A model generated the notes under the pieces. The model had not been told where the DNA came from. It made no database searches and saw nothing but the letters and a program-made list of their open reading frames with translations. A stretch of 64,000 nucleotides of DNA from Nocardioides sp. YIM 152315 (GTDB taxonomy: Bacteria > Actinomycetota > Actinomycetes > Propionibacteriales > Nocardioidaceae), in contig NZ_JARGER010000015.1 of assembly GCF_029210375.1 (NCBI RefSeq), positions 124,001 through 188,000 on the forward strand, written 5' to 3'. This document shows positions 53,005 to 62,024 of the stretch, piece by piece; positions within the stretch are counted from its first letter, which is position 1; each line of letters begins with the position of its first letter. A program made the position numbers and the translations under genes.

Positions 53005-54489
53005 TCAGTGCTCCTTCGGGGTGGTGAGTGTCTGCCAGAGGTAGAGCTGGGCGTAGGAGCGCCAGGGGCTCCACGCCTCGGCGAGCGCGGCGGCCTCGGC
53101 CGGGTTCCGGCCCAGGCCGCGCAGTGCGTCGCGGATGCCGATGTCGGTCGGCAGGAACACGTCGGGATGGCCGAGCGCGCGCAGCGCGACGTAGTCGGCC
53201 GTCCACGGTCCGATGCCGGGGATCGCCAGCAGTGCCTGGCGAACGTGGTCGCGATCGGGTCCCCGGTCGAGGGCGATCGACTCGTCGGCGAGCGCCGCGC
53301 ACAGCGCGATCAACGCACGGCCGCGGGAGCGCGGCATCGCCAGGTCCTCGGCGTCGAGCGCGGCGAGCGTCGCGGCGTCGGGGAAGAGGTGCGTGAGCCC
53401 GTCGACCGGCCGGGCGAGCGGCCGGCCGTGCTCGGCGACCAGCCGGGCGGCGACCGTGCGCGCCCCGGCGACGCTCACCTGCTGGCCGAGGACGGCGCGC
53501 ACCGCGATCTCGTGGCCGTCGACGTGCCCGGGCACGCGCAGCCCGGGCCAGGTCCGCACCAGCGGCCCGACGAGCGGATCGCCGGCGAACGCGTCCGCGA
53601 CCGCCACCGGATCGCAGTCGGCATCGAGCAGCCGACGCACGCGCTCGGTCGCGGCGCTCATGTCGCGCAGGTCCTCCAGCGTGAACGTCGCCGTCACGAA
53701 CGCCGTGCGGTTGGGCTCCGGCTCGTCGGGGATCTCCATGCGCACGGTGCCGGAGCCGTGCGGCAGCGACAGCGTCCTGGCGTACCAACCCTCCCCCGCC
53801 GCCTCGACTCCCGGCACCGCGCGGATCGCGAGGAACCGGAGCAGCGCGCTGCCGGCGTACGGCGTGCGCACCGCGAGCCGCATCGTGACCGTGCCGGTCG
53901 CGGGTCGGCCGCCGCGTCGGCCGCGGAGGTCGGTCGGCGAGGACGCGTAGACCTCGCGGATCGTCTCGTTGAACTGGCGGACGCTGGAGAACCCGGCGGC
54001 GAACGCGATGTCGGCGTAGGTCAGGTCGGTGGTCTCGATCAGCACGCGCGCGGTCTGCGCGCGGCGGGCCCGCGCGAGCGCCAGAGGACCGGCGCCGAGC
54101 TCGGCGGAGAGGATCCGGCCGAGGTGCCGCGCGGTGTAGCCGACCCGGTCGGCGAGGCCGTCGACGCCCTCGCGGTCGACCACCCCATCGGCGATGAGCC
54201 GCATCGCCCGCCCCGCGGCGGTGGCCGCGACGTCCCAGTCGGGGCTGCCGGGGGTGGCGTCGGGAAGGCATCGCTTGCAGGCGCGGTAGCCCGCCGCCTG
54301 CGCCGAGGCGGCGCTCGGGTGGAACGAGACGTGGTGGAACGCCGGCGTGCGGGCCGGGCACGATGGTCGGCAGTAGATGCCCGTCGTGCGGACGGCGGTG
54401 TAGAAGACGCCGTCGAAGCGGCGGTCCCGCGACTTCACCGCCCGGTAGCAGGACTCGGGATCGAGCCGCATCTCGGGAGTCGGGTTCAT
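53005..54489 (-). CDS. Ada N-terminal/AraC/AlkA fusion (methyl-sensing regulator and 3-methyladenine DNA glycosylase)
   Basis: A 494-residue three-part protein. Residues 1-80 are the Ada zinc domain with the four Cys set (RFDGVFYTAVRTTGIYCRPSC and later YRACKRC), which takes methyl from DNA phosphotriesters and so becomes an activator. Residues 90-190 form an AraC DNA-binding domain (GLADRVGYTARHLGRIL, LTYADIAFAAGFSSVRQFN). Residues 200-494 are AlkA: glycosylase domain with the helix-hairpin-helix LLAIPGIGPWTADYVALRALG and its Asp. Such fusions are known in actinobacteria. It probably activates its own operon with ogt. Confidence 0.93.
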   Translation of the reverse strand: MNPTPEMRLDPESCYRAVKSRDRRFDGVFYTAVRTTGIYCRPSCPARTPAFHHVSFHPSAASAQAAGYRACKRCLPDATPGSPDWDVAATAAGRAMRLIADGVVDREGVDGLADRVGYTARHLGRILSAELGAGPLALARARRAQTARVLIETTDLTYADIAFAAGFSSVRQFNETIREVYASSPTDLRGRRGGRPATGTVTMRLAVRTPYAGSALLRFLAIRAVPGVEAAGEGWYARTLSLPHGSGTVRMEIPDEPEPNRTAFVTATFTLEDLRDMSAATERVRRLLDADCDPVAVADAFAGDPLVGPLVRTWPGLRVPGHVDGHEIAVRAVLGQQVSVAGARTVAARLVAEHGRPLARPVDGLTHLFPDAATLAALDAEDLAMPRSRGRALIALCAALADESIALDRGPDRDHVRQALLAIPGIGPWTADYVALRALGHPDVFLPTDIGIRDALRGLGRNPAEAAALAEAWSPWRSYAQLYLWQTLTTPKEH

Positions 54490-54581
54490 GCCTCATATCC
54501 TCCCCGACGCGGCCGGTGGTTACTGGCGGAAATCGGACACCGCCGTCACGCCTCGGAACCATACCCGTGGCGGGCAGGGCG

Positions 54582-54587
54582 TAGGCT
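54582..54587 (+). promoter_or_regulatory. -10 box for the LCP gene
   Basis: TAGGCT 43 bases before the GTG of the LCP gene, which has a GGGAGGAT ribosome site. The 141-base divergent gap to the Ada-AlkA gene shows no gene; I could not identify a convincing Ada box. Confidence 0.4.
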
Positions 54588-54630
54588 CCGCGCACAGCGT
54601 GGATCTCGGGACTGGGAGGGAGGATCCGCC

Positions 54631-55713
54631 GTGGCCAAGGCGACCCGTCGGCAGCGACGCACGGTGCTGGTCGTCATCGTCGTCGCCGAGCTGGTGATCG
54701 CCCTGCTCACCGGTGCCGGAGTCGTCTTCGCCTACAACCACGTCGACCGGAAGATCGACGTCGGGGGCTCGATCGAGCACCGGAGCGTGCGCCAGGAGCC
54801 GAAGCTGCCGACGGGCGCGTTCAACATGCTCGTCCTCGGCACGGACACCCGCGACTGCGACGGCTGCGGGATCGACACCGAGGGCGGACTCGGCGGCTCG
54901 GACATGACGATCCTGCTGCACGTGGCCGACGGGCGGCGCACGGCGTACGGCATCTCGATCCCGCGCGACACGCTCGTCGACCGGCCCGAGTGCCGCGTCG
55001 ACGGTCGCACGATCCCGGCCGCGGCCGACCGGATGTGGAACGAGGCGTTCGCCCTCGGCGGCGCGCCGTGCGCGGCCCTCCAGGTCGAGGCCGTCACCGG
55101 CGTCTACGTCGACGACTACATGGTCATCGACTTCGGCGGCTTCAAGGACATGGTCGACGCCGTCGGCGGCGTCGAGGTCTGCATCCCGGCCGACATCGAC
55201 GACACCGAGCACAACATCCATCTCGAGGCCGGCACCCGGAAGCTCTACGGCGAGGACTCGCTCGCGTACGTGCGCCAGCGGACGTCCACCCCCAACGCCG
55301 ACCTGGGCCGAATGAAGCGCCAGCAGGCCTTCATCGCCTCGATGCTCAACCGGGTGATGTCCGCCGACACGCTGACCCGGCCCGACAAGCTGTTCCGGTT
55401 CGCCAGCGCCCTGGCCGGCTCGATCCAGACGAACCCCGAGATCGCCAGTGTCGGCGAGCTCGTCGACCTGGCGTCGTCGCTGCGCAAGGCCGACCTCGAC
55501 AAGATCCGGTTCGTCACGGCGCCCACGGCCGACTTCCCGATCGACAGTCCGAACTGGGGCCGCCTGCAGCTCCTCCCCGAGGCCGACCAGCTGTGGCAGA
55601 AGGTCGTGGACGATGAGCCGCTCGGCTCGCTCGGTCGCGGCGCGATCAGCGGACGCAACCCGAGCGGGTCGAAGGAGAACGCCGCCGCCAACGGCCTGTG
55701 CGCCGCCGGCTGA
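54631..55713 (+). CDS. LytR-CpsA-Psr (LCP) family cell-wall glycopolymer ligase
   Basis: A 360-residue LCP protein. One membrane segment at about 11-32 (VLVVIVVAELVIALLTGAGVVF) puts the LCP domain outside. The domain shows FNMLVLGTDTRD, SDMTILLHVADGRRTAYGISIPRDT, the Arg/Asp set binding the polyprenyl pyrophosphate in these spots, VDDYMVIDFGGFKDMVDAVGGVEV and LYGEDSLAYVRQRT, then GRMKRQQAFI. It would attach teichoic-acid-like or arabinogalactan-like polymers to peptidoglycan. The start is GTG. Confidence 0.93.
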   Translation: MAKATRRQRRTVLVVIVVAELVIALLTGAGVVFAYNHVDRKIDVGGSIEHRSVRQEPKLPTGAFNMLVLGTDTRDCDGCGIDTEGGLGGSDMTILLHVADGRRTAYGISIPRDTLVDRPECRVDGRTIPAAADRMWNEAFALGGAPCAALQVEAVTGVYVDDYMVIDFGGFKDMVDAVGGVEVCIPADIDDTEHNIHLEAGTRKLYGEDSLAYVRQRTSTPNADLGRMKRQQAFIASMLNRVMSADTLTRPDKLFRFASALAGSIQTNPEIASVGELVDLASSLRKADLDKIRFVTAPTADFPIDSPNWGRLQLLPEADQLWQKVVDDEPLGSLGRGAISGRNPSGSKENAAANGLCAAG

Positions 55714-55723
55714 GACCGCGCGG

Positions 55724-55729
55724 GAGAAT
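55724..55729 (+). promoter_or_regulatory. Possible -10 box for the amidohydrolase gene
   Basis: GAGAAT six bases before the GTG at 55736, fitting leaderless spacing with G in the first position. The gap from the LCP stop is only 22 bases, so readthrough is also likely. Confidence 0.3.
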
Positions 55730-55735
55730 GCCGGG

Positions 55736-57214
55736 GTGACTACCACCATACTGCGCGGCGGACGCGTCGCGGACCCGGCCGCCGGCACCGAGGCCGTGGC
55801 CGACGTCGTGATCAGGGACGGATCCGTCCTCGCGGTGTCGCGTGAGCCGGTCCCGGCCACGGACGCGACCGTCGTCGACGTGAGCGGCCTCGTGGTCGGC
55901 CCGGGGTTCGTCGACCTCCACAGTCACGTCCACTCGATCGCGGGGCAGCGCCTCCAGGCGTTCGACGGCGTGACGACCAACCTCGACCTCGAGGCCGGCC
56001 TGATGCCGCTCGAGCGGGCGTACGCCGAGGCGGCCGCCGCGGGAAGGGTGCTCAACTACGGCTTCTCCGCGTCGTGGACCGACGCGCGGGGGCAGGTGCT
56101 CGCGGGTCTCGGGCCGACCGCGCGGTTCGACGCCTCGGCGGGCCTGCTCGGCAACCTCGACTGGCAGCGCACGTCCTCGCCCGCCGAGCTGACCGCCTGG
56201 CTGGGCCTGCTGGAGCGCGAGCTCGCCGACGGGGCGCTCGGCATCGGCGTCCTCATGGGCTACGCGCCGCGCTCGGACCCGGCCGAGTACCTGGCCGTCG
56301 CCCGGCTCGCGGCGACCGCGGGCGCACCGACCTTCACGCACGTCCGCGAGCTCGTCGAAGCCGACCCCACCACACCGGTCGACGGCTCGAGCGAGGTCGC
56401 CGTCGCCGCCGCGGAGACCGGCGCCGCCATGCATCACTGCCACGTCAACAGCACCTCGCGCCGCCACGTCGACCGGGTGCTCCGCACCCTCGAGCAGGCG
56501 CGCAGCGCCGGGTCGCGGGTCACGGTCGAGGCCTACCCCTACTCCATGGGCAGCACGAGCGTGGGCGCCTTCTTCCTCGCCCCCGAGCGGCTGCCGGCCT
56601 GGGGGCTGACGCCGTCCAGCGTCGTGATGCTCGGCACCGGCGAGCGCGTCGCCGACGTACGCCGGCTGGCCGAGCTCCGCGAGCTCGACCCGGGCGCGAC
56701 GTGCGTCATCGAGTTCCTCGACGAGCGCGACGAGGCCGACCGCGCGCTGCTGCGCCGCGCGCTGGCCTTCCCGGACGCGATCGTCGCGAGCGACGCCATG
56801 CCGCTGGAGTGGCCCGACCACCGCCACGACACCCGCGAGTGGCCGCTGCCGCCGGGCGCGTCGACCCATCCGCGGACCGCGGGCACGTTCGCGCGCAGCC
56901 TCCGGCTGATGGTGGTCGAGCACGGCGTCTGGACCTGGCCGGAGGCCTTCCGCCGCTGCTCCTACCTGCCCGCGCGCGTGCTCGACGAGGTCGCGCCGTC
57001 GATGCGTACGAAGGGCCTGCTCTCACCGGGCGCGGACGCCGACCTGGTCGTCCTCGACCCGGAGACGCTCACCGACCATGCGACCGTCACCGACCCGGTC
57101 CGCCCCTCCGGCGGCGTCCGGCACCTGGTCGTCGGCGGCACCTTCGTGATCCGCGACGGGGTGCTCGACGCCGACGCCTATCCGGGTCGCCCGGTGCGGG
57201 GCGTGCCCGCCTGA
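55736..57214 (+). CDS. Amidohydrolase, N-acyl-D-amino-acid deacylase-like
   Basis: A 492-residue amidohydrolase-superfamily protein most like D-aminoacylases. HxH metal motif in GFVDLHSHVHS (about 65), a carboxylate in TNLDLEAGLM where others have a Cys or Glu ligand, His residues in HHCHVNSTSRR and the catalytic Asp in VASDAMPLEW. The C-terminal beta-sandwich (GADADLVVLDPETL) is normal. The likely reaction is hydrolysis of an N-acyl D-amino acid or a related cyclic amide; the substrate is unproven. Start GTG. It converges on the purine operon, but its direction and position do not prove a link. Confidence 0.85.
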   Translation: MTTTILRGGRVADPAAGTEAVADVVIRDGSVLAVSREPVPATDATVVDVSGLVVGPGFVDLHSHVHSIAGQRLQAFDGVTTNLDLEAGLMPLERAYAEAAAAGRVLNYGFSASWTDARGQVLAGLGPTARFDASAGLLGNLDWQRTSSPAELTAWLGLLERELADGALGIGVLMGYAPRSDPAEYLAVARLAATAGAPTFTHVRELVEADPTTPVDGSSEVAVAAAETGAAMHHCHVNSTSRRHVDRVLRTLEQARSAGSRVTVEAYPYSMGSTSVGAFFLAPERLPAWGLTPSSVVMLGTGERVADVRRLAELRELDPGATCVIEFLDERDEADRALLRRALAFPDAIVASDAMPLEWPDHRHDTREWPLPPGASTHPRTAGTFARSLRLMVVEHGVWTWPEAFRRCSYLPARVLDEVAPSMRTKGLLSPGADADLVVLDPETLTDHATVTDPVRPSGGVRHLVVGGTFVIRDGVLDADAYPGRPVRGVPA

Positions 57215-57224
57215 CCGACCTGGC

Positions 57225-58046
57225 TCACCGCAGCGTGAGGCGCACGTGCCTGTTGACGTCCTTGTAGAGCAGGTAGCGGAAGGGACCGGGCCCGCCGGCG
57301 TAGCAGGCCTGCGGGCAGAAGGCGCGCAGCCACATGAAGTCTCCGGCCTCGACCTCGACCCAGTCCCGGTTGAGCAGGTAGACCGCCTTGCCCTCGAGCA
57401 CATAGAGGCCGTGCTCCATGACGTGCGTCTCGGGGAACGGGATCGAGCCGCCGGGCTCGAAGCTCACGACGTTGACGTGCATGTCGTGACGCAGGTCCGC
57501 GACGTCGACGAACCGTGTCGTCGACCAGGCGCCGTGGGTCCCGGGCATGTCGACCGGCGCGACGTCCTGCTCCCGCGTCACGAACGACTCGGGGACCTCG
57601 AGTCCGTCGGCTCGCTCGTAGGCCTTGCGGATCCAGTGGAAGCAGAGCACGTCAGGCCCCTGGTTGCGGAGGGCCCAGGCGGCCCCGGCGGCCAGGTAGG
57701 CGTAGCTGCCGGGACCGAGCGGGTGCTCGGCGCCCTCGATGTCGAGCGCGCCGGTGCCGGCGACGACGAAGAGGACCGCCTCCGCGTCCGGGTCCGTCGC
57801 GGGGTCGTGTGACCCCCCGCCGCCCGGCGCGACCTCGACGACGTACTGGCTGAAGGTCTCGGCGAAGCCCGACAGCGGTCGGGCGAGCACCCACAGGCGC
57901 GTCCCGTCCCAGCCGGGGAGGTAGGACGTGGTGATGTCGCTGAGCGTGCGGCCGGGGATGACGGCGTACGCCTCCGTGAACGTGGCCCGGTCGGTGGTCA
58001 GCGCCGTCTGCGGGGGAAGCCCGCCGCGGGGGACGTGGTAGGTCAT
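57225..58046 (-). CDS. allE: (S)-ureidoglycine aminohydrolase
   Basis: AllE, 273 residues, a double-cupin Mn enzyme that releases ammonia from ureidoglycine, giving ureidoglycolate. The C-terminal cupin has ETHVMEHGLYVLEGKAVYLLNRDWVEVEAGDF and FCPQACYAGGPGPFRYLLYKDVNRH; its His and Glu residues match the family metal site. ATG at 58046 has GGAGAGG upstream and lies within the end of allB (overlap 58043-58046). It is the last gene of the visible purine operon. Confidence 0.93.
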   Translation of the reverse strand: MTYHVPRGGLPPQTALTTDRATFTEAYAVIPGRTLSDITTSYLPGWDGTRLWVLARPLSGFAETFSQYVVEVAPGGGGSHDPATDPDAEAVLFVVAGTGALDIEGAEHPLGPGSYAYLAAGAAWALRNQGPDVLCFHWIRKAYERADGLEVPESFVTREQDVAPVDMPGTHGAWSTTRFVDVADLRHDMHVNVVSFEPGGSIPFPETHVMEHGLYVLEGKAVYLLNRDWVEVEAGDFMWLRAFCPQACYAGGPGPFRYLLYKDVNRHVRLTLR

Positions 58047-59371
58047 GACGTGCCTCTCCTCAGCAGCTGTCCACGCGGCGACTCGCCGACGGGCTCGCCT
58101 CGCAGCCAGGTCTCGCGGACCACGCCCGCCAGTCGGCGCCCGGCGTACGCCGAGACCGGGTTGCGGTGATGCAGCCTCGCGGGCTCGACCGTGAACTCCT
58201 CGGCGGGTGCGAACCGCACCAGGTCGGCGTCGGCGCCGACCGCGATCCGACCCTTCCGCCGCAGCCCGACGCGGTCGGCGGGTGCCGTGGCCATCCACCG
58301 GACGACGTCGGACAGTGGCAGCCCTCGTGCCCGCGCCTCGGTCCACACGACGGGCAGTCCCAGCTGGATCGAGGCGATGCCGCCCCACGCGTGGGCGAAG
58401 TCGCCGTCGCCTCGACGCTTCAGGTCGGGCGTGCAGGGCGAGTGGTCGGAGACGACGAGGTCGATCTCGCGCGCGGCCAGGGCGGTCCAGAGGGCTTCCC
58501 GGTTGGCGGCCTCGCGGATGGGCGGACAGCACTTGAGCTCGGTCGCGCCGTCCTCGATGTCCTCGGCGTCGAAGGTCAGGTAGTGCGGGCAGGTCTCGAC
58601 GCTCACGTCCACGCCCGCCGCCCGCGCCTCCCGCAGCACGGGCAGTGCCTCCGCGGCGCTGAGGTGCACGATGTGAGCGCGTCCACCGGTGGCCTCGGCC
58701 CGAGCGACGACCTGCGCAATCGCGGACCGCTCGGCGGCCTGCGGCCGGGAGGCGAGGAACCCGGCGTACCGCCGGCCGTCGAGGGCCGCGGGCTGCAGCT
58801 CGCCGGCGTCCTCGGCGTGCACGACCAGCAACGCTCCGAGCCTGGCCGTCTCGCGCATCGCGCGACCGAACTCGTCGGGGTCGAGGTGGCCGAACTCGTC
58901 GACGCCGGAGTCGAGCAGGAAGCACTTGAAGCCGAGGACCCCGGCGTCGTGCAGCTGCGCCAGGTCGGGGAGGTTGCCCGGGACCGCGCCGCCCCAGAAC
59001 CCGACGTCGACGGCGACCTGACCCTGCGCCGCACGCTGCTTCGCGCGGAGGTGGTCGAGCGTCGTCGTCGGCGGGACCGAGTTCAGCGGCATGTCGACGA
59101 TCGTCGTCACCCCGCCCGCCGCCGCCGCGCGCGTCGCGGACGCGAATCCCTCCCACGCGGTCCGTCCCGGCTCGTTGACGTGGACGTGGGTGTCGACGAG
59201 GCCCGGCAGGAGCACCTCGTCGTCCGCCAGGTCGACCGTGCGCCCGGCGGCGGGCGGCGCGTCGTACGCCGTGATGCTGACGATCCGCCCGGCGGCGACG
59301 CCGACGGCGGCGCCGACCTCGGCGTCGCCGATGATCGCGCGCCGGGCGCGCACCACCAGCTCCGGCCTCAC
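58043..59371 (-). CDS. allB: Allantoinase
   Basis: AllB, 442 residues, hydrolysing allantoin to allantoate. Di-metal site: DTHVHVNEPGRTAWEGF, the carboxylated Lys in GFKCFLLDSGVDEF, HAEDAGEL, HIVHLSAAEAL and the catalytic Asp in LVVSDHSPCTP. The start is GTG at 59371, overlapping the uraD stop (GTGA). Order uraD-allB-allE fits flow from urate to ureidoglycolate. Substrate assignment rests on the cluster. Confidence 0.94.
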   Translation of the reverse strand: MRPELVVRARRAIIGDAEVGAAVGVAAGRIVSITAYDAPPAAGRTVDLADDEVLLPGLVDTHVHVNEPGRTAWEGFASATRAAAAGGVTTIVDMPLNSVPPTTTLDHLRAKQRAAQGQVAVDVGFWGGAVPGNLPDLAQLHDAGVLGFKCFLLDSGVDEFGHLDPDEFGRAMRETARLGALLVVHAEDAGELQPAALDGRRYAGFLASRPQAAERSAIAQVVARAEATGGRAHIVHLSAAEALPVLREARAAGVDVSVETCPHYLTFDAEDIEDGATELKCCPPIREAANREALWTALAAREIDLVVSDHSPCTPDLKRRGDGDFAHAWGGIASIQLGLPVVWTEARARGLPLSDVVRWMATAPADRVGLRRKGRIAVGADADLVRFAPAEEFTVEPARLHHRNPVSAYAGRRLAGVVRETWLRGEPVGESPRGQLLRRGTS

Positions 59372-59820
59372 AGGGCCGCCTCGAGCCGCAGCAGCGCGAT
59401 CTGTCGGAGGTTGTCGACCGTCTCCGCGCGCTCGGCCGCGTCGCCGTTCCCGAGGCGACGGTCGAGCTCGGCCAGGATCTCCTCGCCGCTCCGGCCGGCA
59501 GCCCGGATCAGGAAGACCCTGTCGAACCGCGCCTCGTACGCCGCGTTGCCGTCCCGCAGCCGCGCCGCCGTGTCTCGGCTCGCCGGATCGACTCCCGCCT
59601 GCTCGCGCCGCGACTGCGCGCCGCCGCGCTCGCCGATCCGGGGGTGTGCCGACAGCGCCTGATCGAGCTCGTCGTCGCTGAGCTCGGCGGCGGCGCGGTC
59701 CGCAGCGTCGAGCAGTGCCTCCCGGCTCGGGTAGGGCTGTCCCGCCAGCACGTCGTCCGCCCATCGGGGGACGGACAGACACCCGAGCAGCGTCTCCCGA
59801 CCGACCTCGACCGCCGGCAT
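59368..59820 (-). CDS. uraD: 2-oxo-4-hydroxy-4-carboxy-5-ureidoimidazoline (OHCU) decarboxylase
   Basis: UraD, 150 residues, the third step from urate to S-allantoin. The active-site motif AHPRIGER is present with the catalytic His59, followed by a family-like GNAAYEARFDRVFLIRAAGRS. The protein is slightly short of the usual 160-170. Its ATG overlaps the uricase stop (TGATG). It would normally stand beside the hydrolase UraH (HIU hydrolase), which is absent here. Confidence 0.92.
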   Translation of the reverse strand: MPAVEVGRETLLGCLSVPRWADDVLAGQPYPSREALLDAADRAAAELSDDELDQALSAHPRIGERGGAQSRREQAGVDPASRDTAARLRDGNAAYEARFDRVFLIRAAGRSGEEILAELDRRLGNGDAAERAETVDNLRQIALLRLEAAL

Positions 59821-60716
59821 CAGCAGAACCCCGGGACGGCGAGCCAGGCATCACCTGCGGGCGGCGCACCGTCCCGGGTCACCTCGGCCTCGATCAGTCC
59901 GTAGGGACGGTCCGTCGCGACGAAGACCTCGCCGTCGTTCGTCAGCCCGTCGACCCGGAACCCGCTGAAGTCCACGAGGTGATGGTGCCGGTTCGGCGCG
60001 GAGAGCCGGACCTCGGCGAGCTCGGGCTGGGCCTCGAGCAGCGCGTCGCCCATCGCGAAGAGCGTCTCCTGCAGCGCCCGGGAGTAGGTGCCGGCGAAGG
60101 CGCCCAGCAGCGTCGCCACTGCGGCGTCGTACGACGCGTTCCAGTCGACGTCGGTGCGGCTGTCGGCGCCGGTGTGGCGCCACGTCGCCACCAGTGACGT
60201 GGCGAGGATGCGGTCGTCCGTCTCGGGCAGGGTCGTGAACTCGTCGGTCAGGAACCCCTTGAACTCCGAGTCCGTGGAGTTGAGGAGCACGAGGTCCTTG
60301 ACCCCGGACAGGACGTGCCTCCGCCCGCGGCCACTGGTCACCACGGCCGTGCGCACCCCGCCGCCCCGGCGCACGAAGGAGTGGTCGCCGATGCGGTCCC
60401 AGGCGTACTCCTCGACGCTGACCTGCGCCGAGGTCGCGGCCGGACACGCCTCCAGCAGGCGCTGCCCGAGGGCGATCGCATAGCTCTCGATGGAGTCGAC
60501 GCCGTGCAGCTTCGCGTAGGCGAAGGCGGTGTTCTTCTGGGTGTCGGTGGGCAGGACCTGGGCCTGGTCGCCCCTGATGTGCGCGTCCGCGAAGTCGCCG
60601 CGCAGCGAGGTCGAGACGTTGAGGTCCCGGATGTCGTGGCGGTCGGAGTCGCGGACGATCCGCACGACACGGGTCTCCGCCTTGCCGTACTGGTTGCGTC
60701 CCAGCCTGTGTGCCAT
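59820..60716 (-). CDS. Urate oxidase (uricase)
   Basis: Cofactor-free uricase, 298 residues, oxidising urate to 5-hydroxyisourate. The catalytic pair Lys12 (NQYGKAETRV) and Thr57 with Asp58 (VLPTDTQKNT) sit where they should; the second T-fold domain includes VLLNSTDSEFKGFLTDEFTTL and HHHLVDFSGF. The ATG has AGGAGG nine bases upstream, showing efficient independent initiation. It follows DUF6986 by 12 bases. Confidence 0.96.
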   Translation of the reverse strand: MAHRLGRNQYGKAETRVVRIVRDSDRHDIRDLNVSTSLRGDFADAHIRGDQAQVLPTDTQKNTAFAYAKLHGVDSIESYAIALGQRLLEACPAATSAQVSVEEYAWDRIGDHSFVRRGGGVRTAVVTSGRGRRHVLSGVKDLVLLNSTDSEFKGFLTDEFTTLPETDDRILATSLVATWRHTGADSRTDVDWNASYDAAVATLLGAFAGTYSRALQETLFAMGDALLEAQPELAEVRLSAPNRHHHLVDFSGFRVDGLTNDGEVFVATDRPYGLIEAEVTRDGAPPAGDAWLAVPGFC

Positions 60717-60728
60717 CGAGGTGCCCTC

Positions 60729-62024
60729 CTAGCGTCCGGTCCGGGCGAGGGCGTGGAGGCGCTCGATGTCGAGGCGCTCGGTGTCGAAGCCGGAGGCGCC
60801 GGAGACCTCGGCCGCGTCGACGGCCCCGCAGTCGACTCCGCGAAGCAGGAACGACGCGAGCGCCCGTGCGGTCGCGGGCTCGTCGGCGATGCGCCCCGCG
60901 GTGCCGCCCGTGTAGCTCACGAGACGTTCCAGCGCGTCGGGCGTGCCCTGCCGGTAGAACCCGTAGGTGGCCGCGTAGCGGGTCGGCAGCTGCGCGGCGT
61001 GGAGGTCCCACCCCTGGTAGAAGCCGCGCTCGAGCGAGCGTCGCACGAGGCGATGGTGGTTGGCCCACGCCGACCTGACGTCGTCCGCGGTGCCGACCGG
61101 CAGCACGTTCGTCGAGCCGTCGGAGAGCCGCACCCCCGTCCCCGCGGCCGCCGCCTGCATCACGACCTTCGCGTGGTCGGCCACCGGGTGCTCGAGCGAC
61201 TGCTGCGGTGCGGCGATGCCGCAGAACGCCGAGTAGTCGTAGGTGCCGTAGTGCAGTCCGGTCAGCCGGTCGCCGGCCGCGTGGATCATCCGGGCCACGA
61301 GGGCGGTGCCGTCGGGGCCGAGGATCGACTGCGGTGTCTCGACCTGGATCTCGAACCGAACGGCCCCTCGTGGAAGGCCGAACCCGCGCTCGAGCTCCCC
61401 GCACACGTACACCATCGCCTCGACCTGGTCGACGCTCGTCACCTTCGGGAGCGTGACGACCCAGCCCTCGAGGGATCCGCCGTGCTCGAGCAACGTGGCC
61501 AGGAAGGAGGTCATCGTCCGGACCCCACGAGCGCGCGTCGCGGCCTCGAGGCACTTGATCCGGATCCCACCGAACGGCGCCGCGTCTCCTGCTCGCTGGC
61601 TGCGGGCGAGAGCCTGCGCGGTCCGCACGGCGTCCGCGTCCTCCTCGGCCTCCGACTTCCCGCGGTAGCCGTCCTCGAAGTCGATGCGGAGGTCCTCGAC
61701 GGGCTCGGTGCCGAGCTTGGCGCGGACCCGGGCGACGATGTCGTCGTCCCGGACGACCGCGGCGAACCCGTCCGGCTGCTCCTCGAGGGCTCGCAGTGCG
61801 GCCGCTCCGGACGCGGGCACGAGCTCCGGCCCGTAGCGGTCCGCGGGCACGTACAGCGTGTGGACCGGTTGCCGCCCAGGCCGGTCGCCGGGGTAGCGGG
61901 ACGCGAGCGCGGCGTCGGCCGCGGCCAGCTGCTCGTCGAGCGCTGCCAGCAGCCGGGCGGCGACAGCCTCCGAGCCCGTCGGGTCCGCGCCTTCGGCCCG
62001 GCCTCCGCCGTCGCGCGGCGTCAT
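60729..62024 (-). CDS. DUF6986 aldolase-like protein in the purine operon
   Basis: A 431-residue protein of the HpcH/HpaI-citrate-lyase-like TIM barrel group, DUF6986. An acidic metal-type motif DFEDGYRGKSEAEE, RIKCLEAATRARG, a strand with RFEIQVETPQSILGPDG and GTYDYSAFCGIAAP are visible; the last third (YQGWDLHAAQLPTRYAATYGFY) is also typical. Some databases use other names such as phosphoenolpyruvate kinase. Its ATG overlaps the xdhC stop (ATGA) and uricase follows after 12 bases, so it belongs to this operon. It could act on glyoxylate or another C2-C3 product of ureide breakdown; that is inference only. Confidence 0.82.
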   Translation of the reverse strand: MTPRDGGGRAEGADPTGSEAVAARLLAALDEQLAAADAALASRYPGDRPGRQPVHTLYVPADRYGPELVPASGAAALRALEEQPDGFAAVVRDDDIVARVRAKLGTEPVEDLRIDFEDGYRGKSEAEEDADAVRTAQALARSQRAGDAAPFGGIRIKCLEAATRARGVRTMTSFLATLLEHGGSLEGWVVTLPKVTSVDQVEAMVYVCGELERGFGLPRGAVRFEIQVETPQSILGPDGTALVARMIHAAGDRLTGLHYGTYDYSAFCGIAAPQQSLEHPVADHAKVVMQAAAAGTGVRLSDGSTNVLPVGTADDVRSAWANHHRLVRRSLERGFYQGWDLHAAQLPTRYAATYGFYRQGTPDALERLVSYTGGTAGRIADEPATARALASFLLRGVDCGAVDAAEVSGASGFDTERLDIERLHALARTGR

